A stretch of DNA of 64,000 bases from Paracoccaceae bacterium (GTDB taxonomy: Bacteria > Pseudomonadota > Alphaproteobacteria > Rhodobacterales > Rhodobacteraceae): positions 1 through 64,000 of the forward strand of contig JANSYF010000008.1 in NCBI GenBank assembly GCA_024742575.1. Direction: 5' to 3'. Both the position numbers and the translations under genes were made by a program. The notes under the pieces were generated by a model. It was not told where the DNA came from, did no database searches, and saw nothing but the letters and a program-made list of their open reading frames with translations. Every line of letters starts with the position of its first letter. Positions within the stretch are counted from its first letter, which is position 1. Positions 1-8,494 of the stretch are shown here, piece after piece.

Positions 1-288
1 GTCCGTGATGATGCCGAGGATGTCCGACTCCTTCATGATGAGGAGTTCTTCGCCATTGACCGTCACTTCTGTGCCCGACCATTTGCCGAAAAGGACCTTG
101 TCGCCGGCTGCAACAGCCATCTCGATCAGCTCGCCACTGTCTTTGCGCGCGCCTTCGCCACACGCAACAACCACGCCTTCTGCCGGCTTTTCTTTGGCGC
201 TATCTGGGATGATCAGGCCACCAGCAGTTTTTTCGTCACTTTCAGTGCGACGGACCAGCACGCGGTCATGAAGCGGTTTAAATGCCAT
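1..288 (-). CDS. groES: Co-chaperonin GroES (10 kDa chaperonin), 3' end cut off
   Basis: GroES forms the seven-subunit lid of the GroEL folding chamber in the cytoplasm. Reading from the ATG at 288, the protein starts [14 protein letters not shown] and continues with the GroES core, including [15 protein letters not shown] (mobile loop, about residues 21-35) and [15 protein letters not shown] near the end. Ninety-six codons are visible and no stop is reached, so only the last few residues are missing. groEL is expected just beyond the window edge, downstream. A CIRCE operator lies 59-85 bp upstream. Family assignment is certain. Confidence 0.97.
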   Translation of the reverse strand, partial: MAFKPLHDRVLVRRTESDEKTAGGLIIPDSAKEKPAEGVVVACGEGARKDSGELIEMAVAAGDKVLFGKWSGTEVTVNGEELLIMKESDILGIITD

Positions 289-346
289 CTTCGAGTCTCC
301 TTGCTCAAAGTTTCCACTATAAAGTCCCTCGCTCCCCGAAGGACTG

Positions 347-373
347 TTGTCACTCTTCGTAGCTGAGTGCTAA
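347..373 (-). promoter_or_regulatory. CIRCE operator (HrcA binding site) of groES
   Basis: Left arm TTGTCACTC (347-355), a nine-base spacer, and right arm GAGTGCTAA (365-373). The consensus CIRCE is TTAGCACTC-N9-GAGTGCTAA: the right arm is perfect and the left arm differs at two positions. It sits directly upstream of groES. By family knowledge the HrcA repressor binds here and is released on heat stress. Confidence 0.9.
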
Positions 374-461
374 CGGCGGTTAACTAGGCATCGCGAAAGC
401 CTGAGTCAACACGCTCAATTGTAAATCTTTCACGAAATTAGGGGGTCGATGGGGCTTGTAT

Positions 462-1226
462 TCAGTAGCTTGGTGACCGTTCCGCCCAGCCTGCAAAGAT
501 CTTTTCCAGAGCCACCACTACGTAATAGAGAACGATGCCCATCAGCGCCAACGCGATCAACACGGCAAACATGAGCGGGTAGTCTGAATTCGTCTTGCCC
601 GAGTCGAACAACGCCCCTAGGCCACGTCCGTGGGGCGACACGATTTCCATTAAGTTGGTGCCGATGAACGCAAGTGTCACAGCCACTTTGAGCGCGCCAA
701 AGAACTCAGGAAGCGTTTTGGGCAATGCGATTTTCCAGAAGATCGTTGTCTTGGACGCCCCCAGAGAGGCGAGAATGTCGCGGTATTCTGGCTCCAACGT
801 ACTTAGGCCGATCGAAACTGAAACCGCGATCGGAAAGAACGAGATCATGAAAGCGATCAAGATCGTGTTGAAGTTGTGATCCCCCACAAACAGCAACGCC
901 ACGATCGGCACCACGGTCGCCTTGGGGATCGCATTGAACCCCACCAGCAATGGATAGAGCGCGTCGCGCATCGTTCTCGAAAACCCCATGACCATTCCAA
1001 GAAACACGCCGAAGACGATGGCCAAAAGGAGGCCGACAACCGTCCGCCAAAGCGTTTGCCATCCCATTACAAAGAACAGTTCCCAATAGCGGGCATAGGC
1101 CGGGGGCAGGTCGGAAGGTGAAGCCATCACATAATTCGGCCAGCCATTGACCCACACGAGAAATTCCCAAAACACGCCGAAAAGCACGATCGCAGAGAGC
1201 GGAACAAGGATCTGACGAAGAGTCAT
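462..1226 (-). CDS. ABC transporter permease (SsuC/TauC/ThiX type)
   Basis: Inner-membrane permease of 254 residues with the BPD_transp_1 fold: six predicted helices and the cytoplasmic coupling loop around EYRDILASLGASKTTIFWKI, about residues 148-167, where the EAA motif falls. It is the last gene of a minus-strand operon. Its ATG overlaps the TGA of the ATPase by 4 bp, so the two are translationally coupled. Such permeases move small organic sulfonates, nitrate, or pyrimidine or riboflavin precursors. The substrate cannot be fixed from this subunit. Confidence 0.9.
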   Translation of the reverse strand: MTLRQILVPLSAIVLFGVFWEFLVWVNGWPNYVMASPSDLPPAYARYWELFFVMGWQTLWRTVVGLLLAIVFGVFLGMVMGFSRTMRDALYPLLVGFNAIPKATVVPIVALLFVGDHNFNTILIAFMISFFPIAVSVSIGLSTLEPEYRDILASLGASKTTIFWKIALPKTLPEFFGALKVAVTLAFIGTNLMEIVSPHGRGLGALFDSGKTNSDYPLMFAVLIALALMGIVLYYVVVALEKIFAGWAERSPSY

Positions 1227-2029
1227 GTTGCAGTCTCCTCAGCATCGGTGCGGCCCTGCGCGATCTGGATCTGATGGCGCAAGATATTCAAGGCCTCGGC
1301 AGATTCGGGCGTATAGAGGTGTTCGATGTCACGGTCGCCGGTCAGGTGGACGTCCATCACATATTGCGTCTTTGCAGGACGTCCGGACAGAACCACCACC
1401 TGATCGGCCAGAAAGATCGATTCTCGCAGGTCATGAGTGATGAGAACGCCAGTGAACGGCTCTTCGGCCTTTACCTTGTGCATGGTTTGCCAAAGGTCTT
1501 CGCGAGTGAATGCATCCAGCGCGCCAAACGGTTCATCCAAGATCAGAACGTCGGGTTTGTGAACAATCGACCGACACAGCGACGCGCGTTGGCGCATCCC
1601 GCCAGACAATTCGCTAGGGCGTTTTTCCTCGAACCCTTCAAGACCGACCAGCGCCAAAAGCTTGCGCGCCCTGTCTTCCTGTTCACGTTTGCTAAGCTTG
1701 GTTGGCACAATCTCCAGCGGCAACATCACGTTTTGCAGGATTGTACGCCATTCCAGAAGAACAGGATTCTGAAAGGCCATGCCGACTGTCGACTTTGGCC
1801 CTTTGACCAATTCGCCATGCAGCCAGACTTCGCCGTGATCCGGCTTCATCAGGCCGGCGATCAATCTGGTCAAAGTGGATTTACCACAGCCCGATGGCCC
1901 GACAACCGCAGCGAACCCGCCTTCCGGAACGCTGAGTTCCAGACCATCGAGAACCGGCAATGGCCCAGACTTGGTTGGGTAGGCGTGCCGCACGCCTTTG
2001 ATTTCGATAAGATTTTCCGACACGCGCAC
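1223..2029 (-). CDS. ABC transporter ATP-binding protein (SsuB/TauB type)
   Basis: ATPase subunit of the importer, 268 residues. Walker A is GPSGCGKST (about residues 44-52), the Q-loop follows in AFQNPVLLEWRTI, the signature is LSGGMRQRASL, and Walker B is VLILDEPFGALD. The H-loop is in LITHDLRESIFLAD. The C-terminal RDIEHLYTPESAEALNILR tail is typical of the nitrate/sulfonate/taurine subfamily. The gene lies between the binding-protein gene and the permease gene on the same strand and overlaps the latter by 4 bp. Confidence 0.93.
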   Translation of the reverse strand: MRVSENLIEIKGVRHAYPTKSGPLPVLDGLELSVPEGGFAAVVGPSGCGKSTLTRLIAGLMKPDHGEVWLHGELVKGPKSTVGMAFQNPVLLEWRTILQNVMLPLEIVPTKLSKREQEDRARKLLALVGLEGFEEKRPSELSGGMRQRASLCRSIVHKPDVLILDEPFGALDAFTREDLWQTMHKVKAEEPFTGVLITHDLRESIFLADQVVVLSGRPAKTQYVMDVHLTGDRDIEHLYTPESAEALNILRHQIQIAQGRTDAEETAT

Positions 2030-2081
2030 CGCCCAAGATCAAGGGCCGATCACGAAAACAATGATCGGCCCGATGGTAGAT

Positions 2082-3089
2082 TTATTTCAGCATACGCGCA
2101 CTGGCGACAGGCAGATATGCATCGGTGAAATAGAGACTCGCAGTCGGTTCATTCTGGAACTCGTATGTCTGCGCGATTTGCTCAATGGCTTTCGCCATAC
2201 GCGCATCATCAATGCCGCCCATACCGTTTGCCATCGCAAAGTCCGTCGCAACGTTGGCGTCGATCGCCAACTCCAGACGACGCTTTTCAAGCTCTGCGTC
2301 GGCGGCCGGGTTCCGTTCGATCAAGCTTGCGATTGCCGTATCCGGGTCTGCGATCGCATCTTTCCAACCAGCGGCCACGGCACCCAGAAAGCCCTTGATC
2401 AGTTCGGGATTGTCGGCCGCAAAGTTGGTATTCGCGATAATCGCATTGCCGTAAAGGGCAAGACCGTAATCCGCCATCAGAATGGTCGAGATGTCCTCTT
2501 CCGGCACACCCAGACGAACGAGGTTCAGGTAAGACGAGAACGAGAAGCCAGTGACAGCAGCCACATTGCCTTCGGCCAGCATTGGTTCGCGTGTCGGAAA
2601 ACCAACAGGTTCAACCGTGATCGCGTCGACATTCAGATCGTTGGCAATGGCAAACGCGGGGAATTGTGCCCATGCCCCATCAGGCGGCGGCGCGCCAAGC
2701 ACTTTGCCTTCAAGGTCTTTCGGCGTTTCAACACCCAGAGACTTGCGGCCGATGATGGCGAAAGGTGGCTTGTCATAAACCATCATCACAGCCGTCACGG
2801 GGGCACCGGGGTTTTGGTCAAGAAATTTGATCAACGAGTTGATGTCCGCAAAGCCAACGGGGAAAGCGCCAGTCGCCACTTTCGGGATCGCATCAAGAGA
2901 CCCCTGCCCTGCCGAGATCTCGACTTTCAGACCTGCCGCTTCGAAATGACCATTATCGATCGCCGCGAAATACGGTGCAGCCGGGCCTTCGAATTTCCAG
3001 TCGAGCGCGAACGGAAAGTCCGCTTGTGCAAGGGCAGCGCTTGCAAAGCTCAGTGTTGTGGCGAATGCCGCCAGCGTTTGTTTTAACAT
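2082..3089 (-). CDS. ABC transporter substrate-binding protein (NMT1/THI5-SsuA-like)
   Basis: Periplasmic solute-binding protein of 335 residues and first gene of the importer operon. The ATG at 3089 is preceded by a GGGGAG ribosome site, and the product opens with a signal peptide ending near ALA-QA at residue 22. The core matches the NMT1/THI5-like fold: a ligand-binding N-lobe (FALDWKFEGPAAPYFAAIDNG) followed by a GSLDAIPKVATGAFPVGFAD stretch. An open frame extends upstream to 3353 but would lose the signal peptide and overlap the divergent gene. The ligand may be a pyrimidine precursor, sulfonate or similar molecule; I cannot tell which. Confidence 0.85.
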   Translation of the reverse strand: MLKQTLAAFATTLSFASAALAQADFPFALDWKFEGPAAPYFAAIDNGHFEAAGLKVEISAGQGSLDAIPKVATGAFPVGFADINSLIKFLDQNPGAPVTAVMMVYDKPPFAIIGRKSLGVETPKDLEGKVLGAPPPDGAWAQFPAFAIANDLNVDAITVEPVGFPTREPMLAEGNVAAVTGFSFSSYLNLVRLGVPEEDISTILMADYGLALYGNAIIANTNFAADNPELIKGFLGAVAAGWKDAIADPDTAIASLIERNPAADAELEKRRLELAIDANVATDFAMANGMGGIDDARMAKAIEQIAQTYEFQNEPTASLYFTDAYLPVASARMLK

Positions 3090-3253
3090 CAGGTATCTCC
3101 CCGGTTTTTGTTCACGCAAACCTGTTCCATCGCCTTTGAAAACGGAACATGAAGCGCTGTTTGTATGAACCCGCAGCGATTCAGAGCACAATTCTTGCGC
3201 AGTTCTAACGATTCTGCCCAATTGATTAGCATGCACTACCCGCCTGCCAAGTG

Positions 3254-3312
3254 AAAAAAGCACGCAATCGACAATGCAAAGCCTGTGCAGAGCCGGTCTA
3301 ACGTGCTTTTTT
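3254..3312. repeat. Perfect 11-bp inverted repeat with A/T6 ends in a divergent intergenic region
   Basis: AAAAAAGCACG at 3254-3264 is exactly complementary to CGTGCTTTTTT at 3302-3312, with a 37-base loop that contains two further TGCA blocks. Read on either strand it ends in a GC stem plus six U, like a terminator with an unusually long loop. It lies between the divergent binding-protein and VWA genes. It could end a small RNA or act as a protein-binding dyad; the sequence alone does not decide. Confidence 0.4.
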
Positions 3313-3347
3313 AAGGCCATTGAATGGCTGAATTTGAGGATACTTAG

Positions 3348-5843
3348 ATGCAACGATTGATTGCCCTCTCCCTGACCATGTTTGCAACGATGGCGTCCGC
3401 TCAGAACCAGCCCAATACGGTTCTCGTTATGGACGGGTCCGGGTCAATGTGGGGGCAGGTCGATGGCGTGGCCAAGATCACCATCGCGCAAGAGGTCGTG
3501 GGCAAGCTATTGTCGGATTTCCCGGCAGAACAGGGACTAGGCTTGACCGTCTATGGGCACCGTGAACGTGGTGAATGCACGGATATCGAAACCGTCGTCG
3601 CGCCCGCACCGGGAACAGCAGTGGATATTGCCGCGGCTGTGAACGGGATCAAACCTTTGGGTAAAACGCCCATGACCGACGCCGTAATCGCCGCAGCGCA
3701 GGCGCTTCGCTACACAGAAGAAAAGGCGACCGTGATCCTTGTCAGCGACGGGGTAGAAACCTGCAATCCTGATCCATGCGCAGCGGCGCGTCTGCTGGAA
3801 GAGGCTGGCATTGATTTCACCGCCCATGTGATCGGCTTCGACGTCGGCTCTGACCCCGAGGCGCTGGCTCAGATGCAATGCATCGCCGACGAAACTGGCG
3901 GACAATTCCTGACAGCCGACACCGCAGATCAGTTGACCGCAGCCCTGACACAGGTCGCCGCCGCCCCCGAACCGGAACCAGAACCTGTCGTGGTGCCAAC
4001 CACGCTGACAGCTGTGATCGAAGGCACTGACGTATTGGTGTCCGGCCTAGTTCTTTGGGAACTGACCAGTAACACCGACACCGTCCTCAGTGATACCGAA
4101 GGCAATCCACTCGACCTGCAATTGCCTGAAGGATCTTATACGGCCATTGCCTATAGCGTTGCCCTTGAAACCGAGATGACACGCCAATTCGTGGCCATTG
4201 GCGAAACCGCAACTGTGCAGATCGCCTTTCCCGAACCGCAGGAAACGGCACGCGTCCTCGCGCCTGCCGAAGCGGTCGCAGGAAGCACGATCCAAGTAGG
4301 TTGGGAGGGGCCGAACGAAAAGGAAGACTATATCGGCATCGGTGCCGTAGATGCCAAAAACGCGGACCAGTGGCGCAACTGGGCCAACACATCATCAGGC
4401 AATCCATTAGAGTTGTTGATCCCGCCGACACCAGGCCCGCATACCATCACATATTTCAAACGTGACGGCCGCGAACCGCTAGGACAGACCGAGATCATGG
4501 TCACACCCGCGGCTGCGACCCTTCAGACTGTTGCCGAGGCCCCGGCAGGCTCTGAAATCATGGTCGACTGGACAGGCCCGAATTACACAGAAGACTATAT
4601 TGGCATCGGCAAGGTTGATGCGGACGGTGCAAATCAGTGGGAAAACTGGACCTATACGCGCGATGGATCACCCGCCAAACTGACCATCCCGGCAGAGCCA
4701 GGCGACTATGCCATCACCTACTTCATGCGGCAGGAAAGAACACCACTCGCGACCATAGCCTTCACGGCGACGGATCTGACTGCCAACATCATCGCGCCGA
4801 CCGAGGCGGTTGCCGGATCGACCATCGAAATCGGTTGGACAGGCCCGAACTATACCGAGGATTACATCGGTATCGGGCGCGCAAATGCAGACGGCGCGGC
4901 CCAATGGGAAAACTGGACTTATACCCGCGAAGGCACCCCCCTTGACCTCGTCATGCCCGCAGAACCCGGCGATTACCTCATCACTTATTTCCAGCGGCAG
5001 GATCGGACTCCTCTTGTGTCGGTCCCGATCACTTTGACGGCGGTCGACGCCAGCATTACCGCACCAACCGAGGCGTTTGTCGGGTCGACCATCGAAATCG
5101 GCTGGACAGGCCCGAACTATGCCGAAGATTACATCGGGATCGGGCGCGCAGATGCGGATGGCGCAAACCAGTGGGAAAACTGGACATACACCCGTGACGG
5201 AAGCCCGCTTGATCTGGTGATGCCAGTGGAACCCGGCGACTACCTCATCACCTATTTTCAGCGGCAGGACCGCTCGTCCCTGACTTCTGTTCCGATTTCC
5301 CTGAAACCGGTTGAGTCATCACTTCAGGCTCCAACCAACGCTCCGGCCGGATCGACCATTGACGTCGCGTGGACCGGGCCAAACTACAGCGAGGACTACC
5401 TAGGGATCGGGCGCACGGATGCGAACGGCGCGAGCCAATGGGAAAACTGGACATACACGCGCGACGGCGCGCCGGCCAAGTTGCTAGTCCCGGCAACGCC
5501 CGGTGACTATGTCATCCGCTACTTTGTCAGGCAGGATCGCAGCGCCATTGCAGAAACTCCCATCACCGTAACCCCGGTTGAGGCGACGCTGATTGTTCCC
5601 GCAAAGGCGGCGCCGGGTGCGACCGTCAAAATTGGGTGGACGGGACCGGACTATGCCGAAGACTACATCGGCGTGGGCCCGGTGGGTGCCGACGGCGCAG
5701 CGCAATGGCAAAGCTGGGCCTATACCCGCAGCGGCAACCCGGCGACGATCACCTTACCGGATGCTCCGGGAGACTACGTGGTGCAGTATTTCATCCGTCA
5801 GGACCGGGAAAGCATCGCATCTGCGACGATCAAAGTCGAATAA
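3348..5843 (+). CDS. Secreted von Willebrand factor A protein with six 89-residue repeats
   Basis: Protein of 831 residues with a signal peptide (about residues 1-18, cut after MASA). A VWA domain (about 23-205) follows, with an intact MIDAS: DGSGS at 29-33, a Thr in the GKTPMTDA loop, and an Asp in LVSDGVE. After a Pro/Glu linker (PEPEPEP) and a beta-rich segment comes a tandem array of six repeats (residues about 301-831). Each repeat is centred on GPNYxEDYIGIG and QWENWTYTRxGxP, then PGDYxITYFxRQDR. The architecture suggests an exported, metal-dependent adhesion or scaffold protein. A GAGGA ribosome site supports the ATG at 3348. The gene is convergent with the DUF2161 gene. Confidence 0.85.
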   Translation: MQRLIALSLTMFATMASAQNQPNTVLVMDGSGSMWGQVDGVAKITIAQEVVGKLLSDFPAEQGLGLTVYGHRERGECTDIETVVAPAPGTAVDIAAAVNGIKPLGKTPMTDAVIAAAQALRYTEEKATVILVSDGVETCNPDPCAAARLLEEAGIDFTAHVIGFDVGSDPEALAQMQCIADETGGQFLTADTADQLTAALTQVAAAPEPEPEPVVVPTTLTAVIEGTDVLVSGLVLWELTSNTDTVLSDTEGNPLDLQLPEGSYTAIAYSVALETEMTRQFVAIGETATVQIAFPEPQETARVLAPAEAVAGSTIQVGWEGPNEKEDYIGIGAVDAKNADQWRNWANTSSGNPLELLIPPTPGPHTITYFKRDGREPLGQTEIMVTPAAATLQTVAEAPAGSEIMVDWTGPNYTEDYIGIGKVDADGANQWENWTYTRDGSPAKLTIPAEPGDYAITYFMRQERTPLATIAFTATDLTANIIAPTEAVAGSTIEIGWTGPNYTEDYIGIGRANADGAAQWENWTYTREGTPLDLVMPAEPGDYLITYFQRQDRTPLVSVPITLTAVDASITAPTEAFVGSTIEIGWTGPNYAEDYIGIGRADADGANQWENWTYTRDGSPLDLVMPVEPGDYLITYFQRQDRSSLTSVPISLKPVESSLQAPTNAPAGSTIDVAWTGPNYSEDYLGIGRTDANGASQWENWTYTRDGAPAKLLVPATPGDYVIRYFVRQDRSAIAETPITVTPVEATLIVPAKAAPGATVKIGWTGPDYAEDYIGVGPVGADGAAQWQSWAYTRSGNPATITLPDAPGDYVVQYFIRQDRESIASATIKVE
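4248..5843 (+). repeat. Six tandem 267-bp coding repeats in the VWA protein
   Basis: The Glu codon of the conserved EDYIG motif falls at 4323, 4590, 4857, 5124, 5391 and 5658, so the period is exactly 267 bp (89 codons) for all six copies with no insertion or deletion. Copies 2-5 are the most alike, also at DNA level. Copies 1 and 6 are more diverged, which fits expansion from the middle by unequal recombination. The last copy ends about three residues short at the stop codon. Confidence 0.9.
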
Positions 5844-5849
5844 TCGCTC

Positions 5850-6521
5850 TCACGTCTCACCAAGGCTTTCGCCCCAATCCACCAAGCCCTGACGCCCTTC
5901 CGGCGTCAGGTCATACACACCGGTTTCGACCTTGCAGAACCAGCCATAGTGGTTGTCGCGCATCAGCGTCGTGGCGTTGCCAACCCCAGTGGCCTTGGCC
6001 ACGATTGCGCCTTTCTCGGCACCTGTTTCGGCAAGATACATCGCGCAGCGCAGCGCATCCTGCCGGTAGGCGGTGACAATGCCGTGGCGGGTGGCGCCCC
6101 CGGCATTCGGATCACCTTCAAGCCGATGAAATTCTCGCAGTAGCTTTTCGCGCTTCGCTTTGTTTTGGCGCGGCAGATAGGGGCCGGGATCGCACTGGGC
6201 TTCAACAACCCCATCAGTGCGCACTGTCAGAAACCCCAGCCCCAGACGCCGGCACATTATCCGGTTCTCACGTAGGGACCGGCGCGCGTTCCTACCTGTC
6301 GGTTTGGACACGGCGATATAGACCAAATCGGTCATTCGAAGGCGCGTTACCGCCTGATGATAAAGCGTCAGGTTCAAACGCAGTTTTAGCTCGACCACGA
6401 TTGGGTCTTCATCACCCCGAACCGCAACAAGGTCCACCGCGCCAACCTCGCCTTTGACTGAGTACCCCTGCGCCTCAAGAAAGGCTTTTACAGGCGGATA
6501 AAGATCGGCTTCACGCTCCAT
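5850..6521 (-). CDS. DUF2161 family protein with PD-(D/E)xK nuclease-like N-terminus
   Basis: Cytoplasmic protein of 223 residues, recognised as DUF2161. The N-terminal part has the arrangement of a PD-(D/E)xK fold: E4 near the start, D29 in EVGAVDLVAV, then ELK in PIVVELKLRLN. The C-terminal half reads like a winged helix (KGAIVAKATGVGNATTLMRDNHYGWF). Databases label the family a phosphodiesterase, but I know of no firm biochemical role. It ends 6 bp from the convergent VWA gene and is divergent from the TraB gene. Confidence 0.75.
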   Translation of the reverse strand: MEREADLYPPVKAFLEAQGYSVKGEVGAVDLVAVRGDEDPIVVELKLRLNLTLYHQAVTRLRMTDLVYIAVSKPTGRNARRSLRENRIMCRRLGLGFLTVRTDGVVEAQCDPGPYLPRQNKAKREKLLREFHRLEGDPNAGGATRHGIVTAYRQDALRCAMYLAETGAEKGAIVAKATGVGNATTLMRDNHYGWFCKVETGVYDLTPEGRQGLVDWGESLGET

Positions 6522-6603
6522 ACCCCATCAATGAGCGACCGCCTTGCCGGTGGCAAGCACAACGCCTAGCTTCCTGACACGGAACGTTGAAAAGGATGCT
6601 TGG

Positions 6604-7593
6604 ATGATTGCTCGTCTGCTGTCGGTTTTGTGCTGTCTTGTGCTGGCGCAGCCTGCCTCTGCGACCTGTTCGGGCGATGATCTGCGTGCAACCCTTGACC
6701 AAGGAGAGCGCGATCGCCTTGATACTATGGTCGCCAACGACCCTTTTGCAGAAGGCAATCACTGGAAAGCCACACGCGGTGGTGCCACGCTGCACCTGAT
6801 CGGGACGATGCACTTGTCTGATCCACGTCTGGACGCGCCCTTGAGCCGCCTGCAACCAACCATCGAAAGCGCAGATCTGCTATTGCTTGAAATGACAAGT
6901 GCAGATGAACTGGCTTTGCAGCAGCGCCTGTCTACCGACCCAAGCCTTCTGCTTTTGCCAGACACAACGCTGCCGGAACTCTTGAACGACGCACAATGGA
7001 CACAGATGTCAAAGGCCCTGAATGCGCGCGGCGTGCCTTCGTTCATGGCTGCACGGTTTCAGCCATGGTACGTCTCAATCCTTTTGGCAATCCCACCTTG
7101 CGCCGCGTCCACCGATCTGTCCGAAGGCGGAATGGACGCCCGCATAGAAGAAATCGCGACCTCGGTCGACATTCCCAGTGCCGCGCTCGAGGATGTCGAG
7201 ACGATCTTCGCCGCATTTGCGGATCAGCCCAGAGATGTGCAAATCGACATGATGCTGTCCGCTTTGGTCGATCCAACCACCAGCGAAGACCTTTTTGCAA
7301 CGCTGCTTGCCAGCTATTTCGATGAGACCCCCGCCGAAGGCTGGGCCATGTCGACCATTCTTGCCGAACGGTACAGCCCGATCTCGTCCGATGCCGCTGC
7401 CGAAATCTTTGCAACCATGGAGCAAAAGTTGCTGATTGATCGAAACCGCGCGTGGATTCCCGTTTTGATAGACGCAACCCAGAAGCATGATACCGTCCTT
7501 GCAGCCTTCGGCGCAGCTCATTTACCAGGTCAAAACGGAGTTTTGGCGCTTCTCCAAGCCGAGGGGTTTTCTCTGGAGCGACTACCCTTTTGA
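6604..7593 (+). CDS. TraB/GumN family protein, exported
   Basis: Protein of 329 residues with a signal peptide (1-20, ending PASA before TCSGDD). The TraB/GumN domain shows its two hallmarks: GTMH at residues 67-70 and GAAHLPG at about 303-309. These resemble the metal-binding motifs of the Tiki-type proteases, so a periplasmic metalloprotease activity is plausible but unproven for bacterial members. The ATG at 6604 follows an AAAAGGA ribosome site; upstream in-frame codons would bury the signal peptide. The 3' end overlaps the convergent DMT gene by 12 bp. Confidence 0.85.
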   Translation: MIARLLSVLCCLVLAQPASATCSGDDLRATLDQGERDRLDTMVANDPFAEGNHWKATRGGATLHLIGTMHLSDPRLDAPLSRLQPTIESADLLLLEMTSADELALQQRLSTDPSLLLLPDTTLPELLNDAQWTQMSKALNARGVPSFMAARFQPWYVSILLAIPPCAASTDLSEGGMDARIEEIATSVDIPSAALEDVETIFAAFADQPRDVQIDMMLSALVDPTTSEDLFATLLASYFDETPAEGWAMSTILAERYSPISSDAAAEIFATMEQKLLIDRNRAWIPVLIDATQKHDTVLAAFGAAHLPGQNGVLALLQAEGFSLERLPF

Positions 7594-8493
7594 CGCAACG
7601 CGTCCCCGAACCTGGCTGTCATCCTTTAGCAAAAGGGTCAGTGCAACCATCGTCATAGCGACCCCAACAAGAATGAGAATGGGCGGCAACGGTCGGCCCA
7701 GCGCCATCTCCCACAGGATCACCCAGCTTGGCGTGAGATAGGTATAGGCCATGACCTTGGCTGACGGAATGCGCATGGTCGCATATTGGAGTATCAGAAA
7801 CGTCGCGGCACTGGCAAAAACCGAAGTATAGGCAATGGTCACCCAGACGACCAAGGGCAGATTGACCCAATCCGTCGCCCTCAAAGACGGAAAACCGAAC
7901 ACCAGCAAGAGCGCTGATCCTGCCAAAAGAACACCCAAGGTAAAGACGGCAGGCCTTTCGCCCCGGTTCAACTTTGGCACCAAAGGGGCATAGGCCGCAT
8001 GGGCCACGCACCCAACGAAATAGATCATCTCTCCGCGACCGATCTCGAAGGCCAAAAGCGCCGAAAGCTCGGCGCGAAAGATCACCCAAAGCGCACCGAT
8101 GCCGCCAATGGTCAGCGCGATGCCCATGCGACCTGTCAGCACTTGGCGCAACAAAAGCCAGCCGAAGCCAGCAGCAATCATTGGGGTCAATGTAAAAACA
8201 GCAGCCATCGAAACCGGTGCGCCGGTTTTCAGCCCTTCGAACATCAGAACGAAATACGTCACGAGAAACAGCGCCAACACGAGGTAACGCCACGGCGCAT
8301 CTAGTGCAGAGCGGTTCACACCACCGGTTGAGAAAACGAGGATCGCCAAGACTGCGGCGGCGATAACGAAGCGCACCGCATTCAGTGCGTCAGGTGCGAT
8401 ATGCGGCGCAGCCATTGAACCCAGCGAGAACGACCCCGCCACAAGAGCGGAAAAGGCCAACATGGCCAAGTGACCACGATGTGCTTCGGTCAT
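7582..8493 (-). CDS. DMT superfamily transporter (EamA domains)
   Basis: Inner-membrane protein of 303 residues with ten predicted helices arranged as two EamA repeats. The second repeat begins near residue 145 and includes a conserved Pro-rich helix (YTYLTPSWVILWEMALG). EamA carriers commonly export amino acids or metabolites; the substrate is unknown. The start at 8493 lies one base after the stop of the LysR gene on the same strand, so the two are likely co-transcribed. The longer frame upstream overlaps the regulator and is not needed. Confidence 0.88.
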   Translation of the reverse strand: MTEAHRGHLAMLAFSALVAGSFSLGSMAAPHIAPDALNAVRFVIAAAVLAILVFSTGGVNRSALDAPWRYLVLALFLVTYFVLMFEGLKTGAPVSMAAVFTLTPMIAAGFGWLLLRQVLTGRMGIALTIGGIGALWVIFRAELSALLAFEIGRGEMIYFVGCVAHAAYAPLVPKLNRGERPAVFTLGVLLAGSALLLVFGFPSLRATDWVNLPLVVWVTIAYTSVFASAATFLILQYATMRIPSAKVMAYTYLTPSWVILWEMALGRPLPPILILVGVAMTMVALTLLLKDDSQVRGRVASKG

Positions 8494-8494
8494 G

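Noticed and set aside
1998-3086. Long open frames on the plus strand opposite the importer operon
   Set aside because: They are antisense shadows of the ATPase and binding-protein genes, with no ribosome site or domain.
3090-3250. Thiamine pyrophosphate riboswitch upstream of the NMT1-type importer
   Set aside because: The CTGAGA and ACCTGATCTGG-type core elements are absent on the minus strand.
2082-3353. A longer reading of the binding-protein gene starting at 3353
   Set aside because: It would place a 22-residue signal peptide in the middle of the protein and overlap the divergent VWA start; the ATG at 3089 has a good ribosome site.
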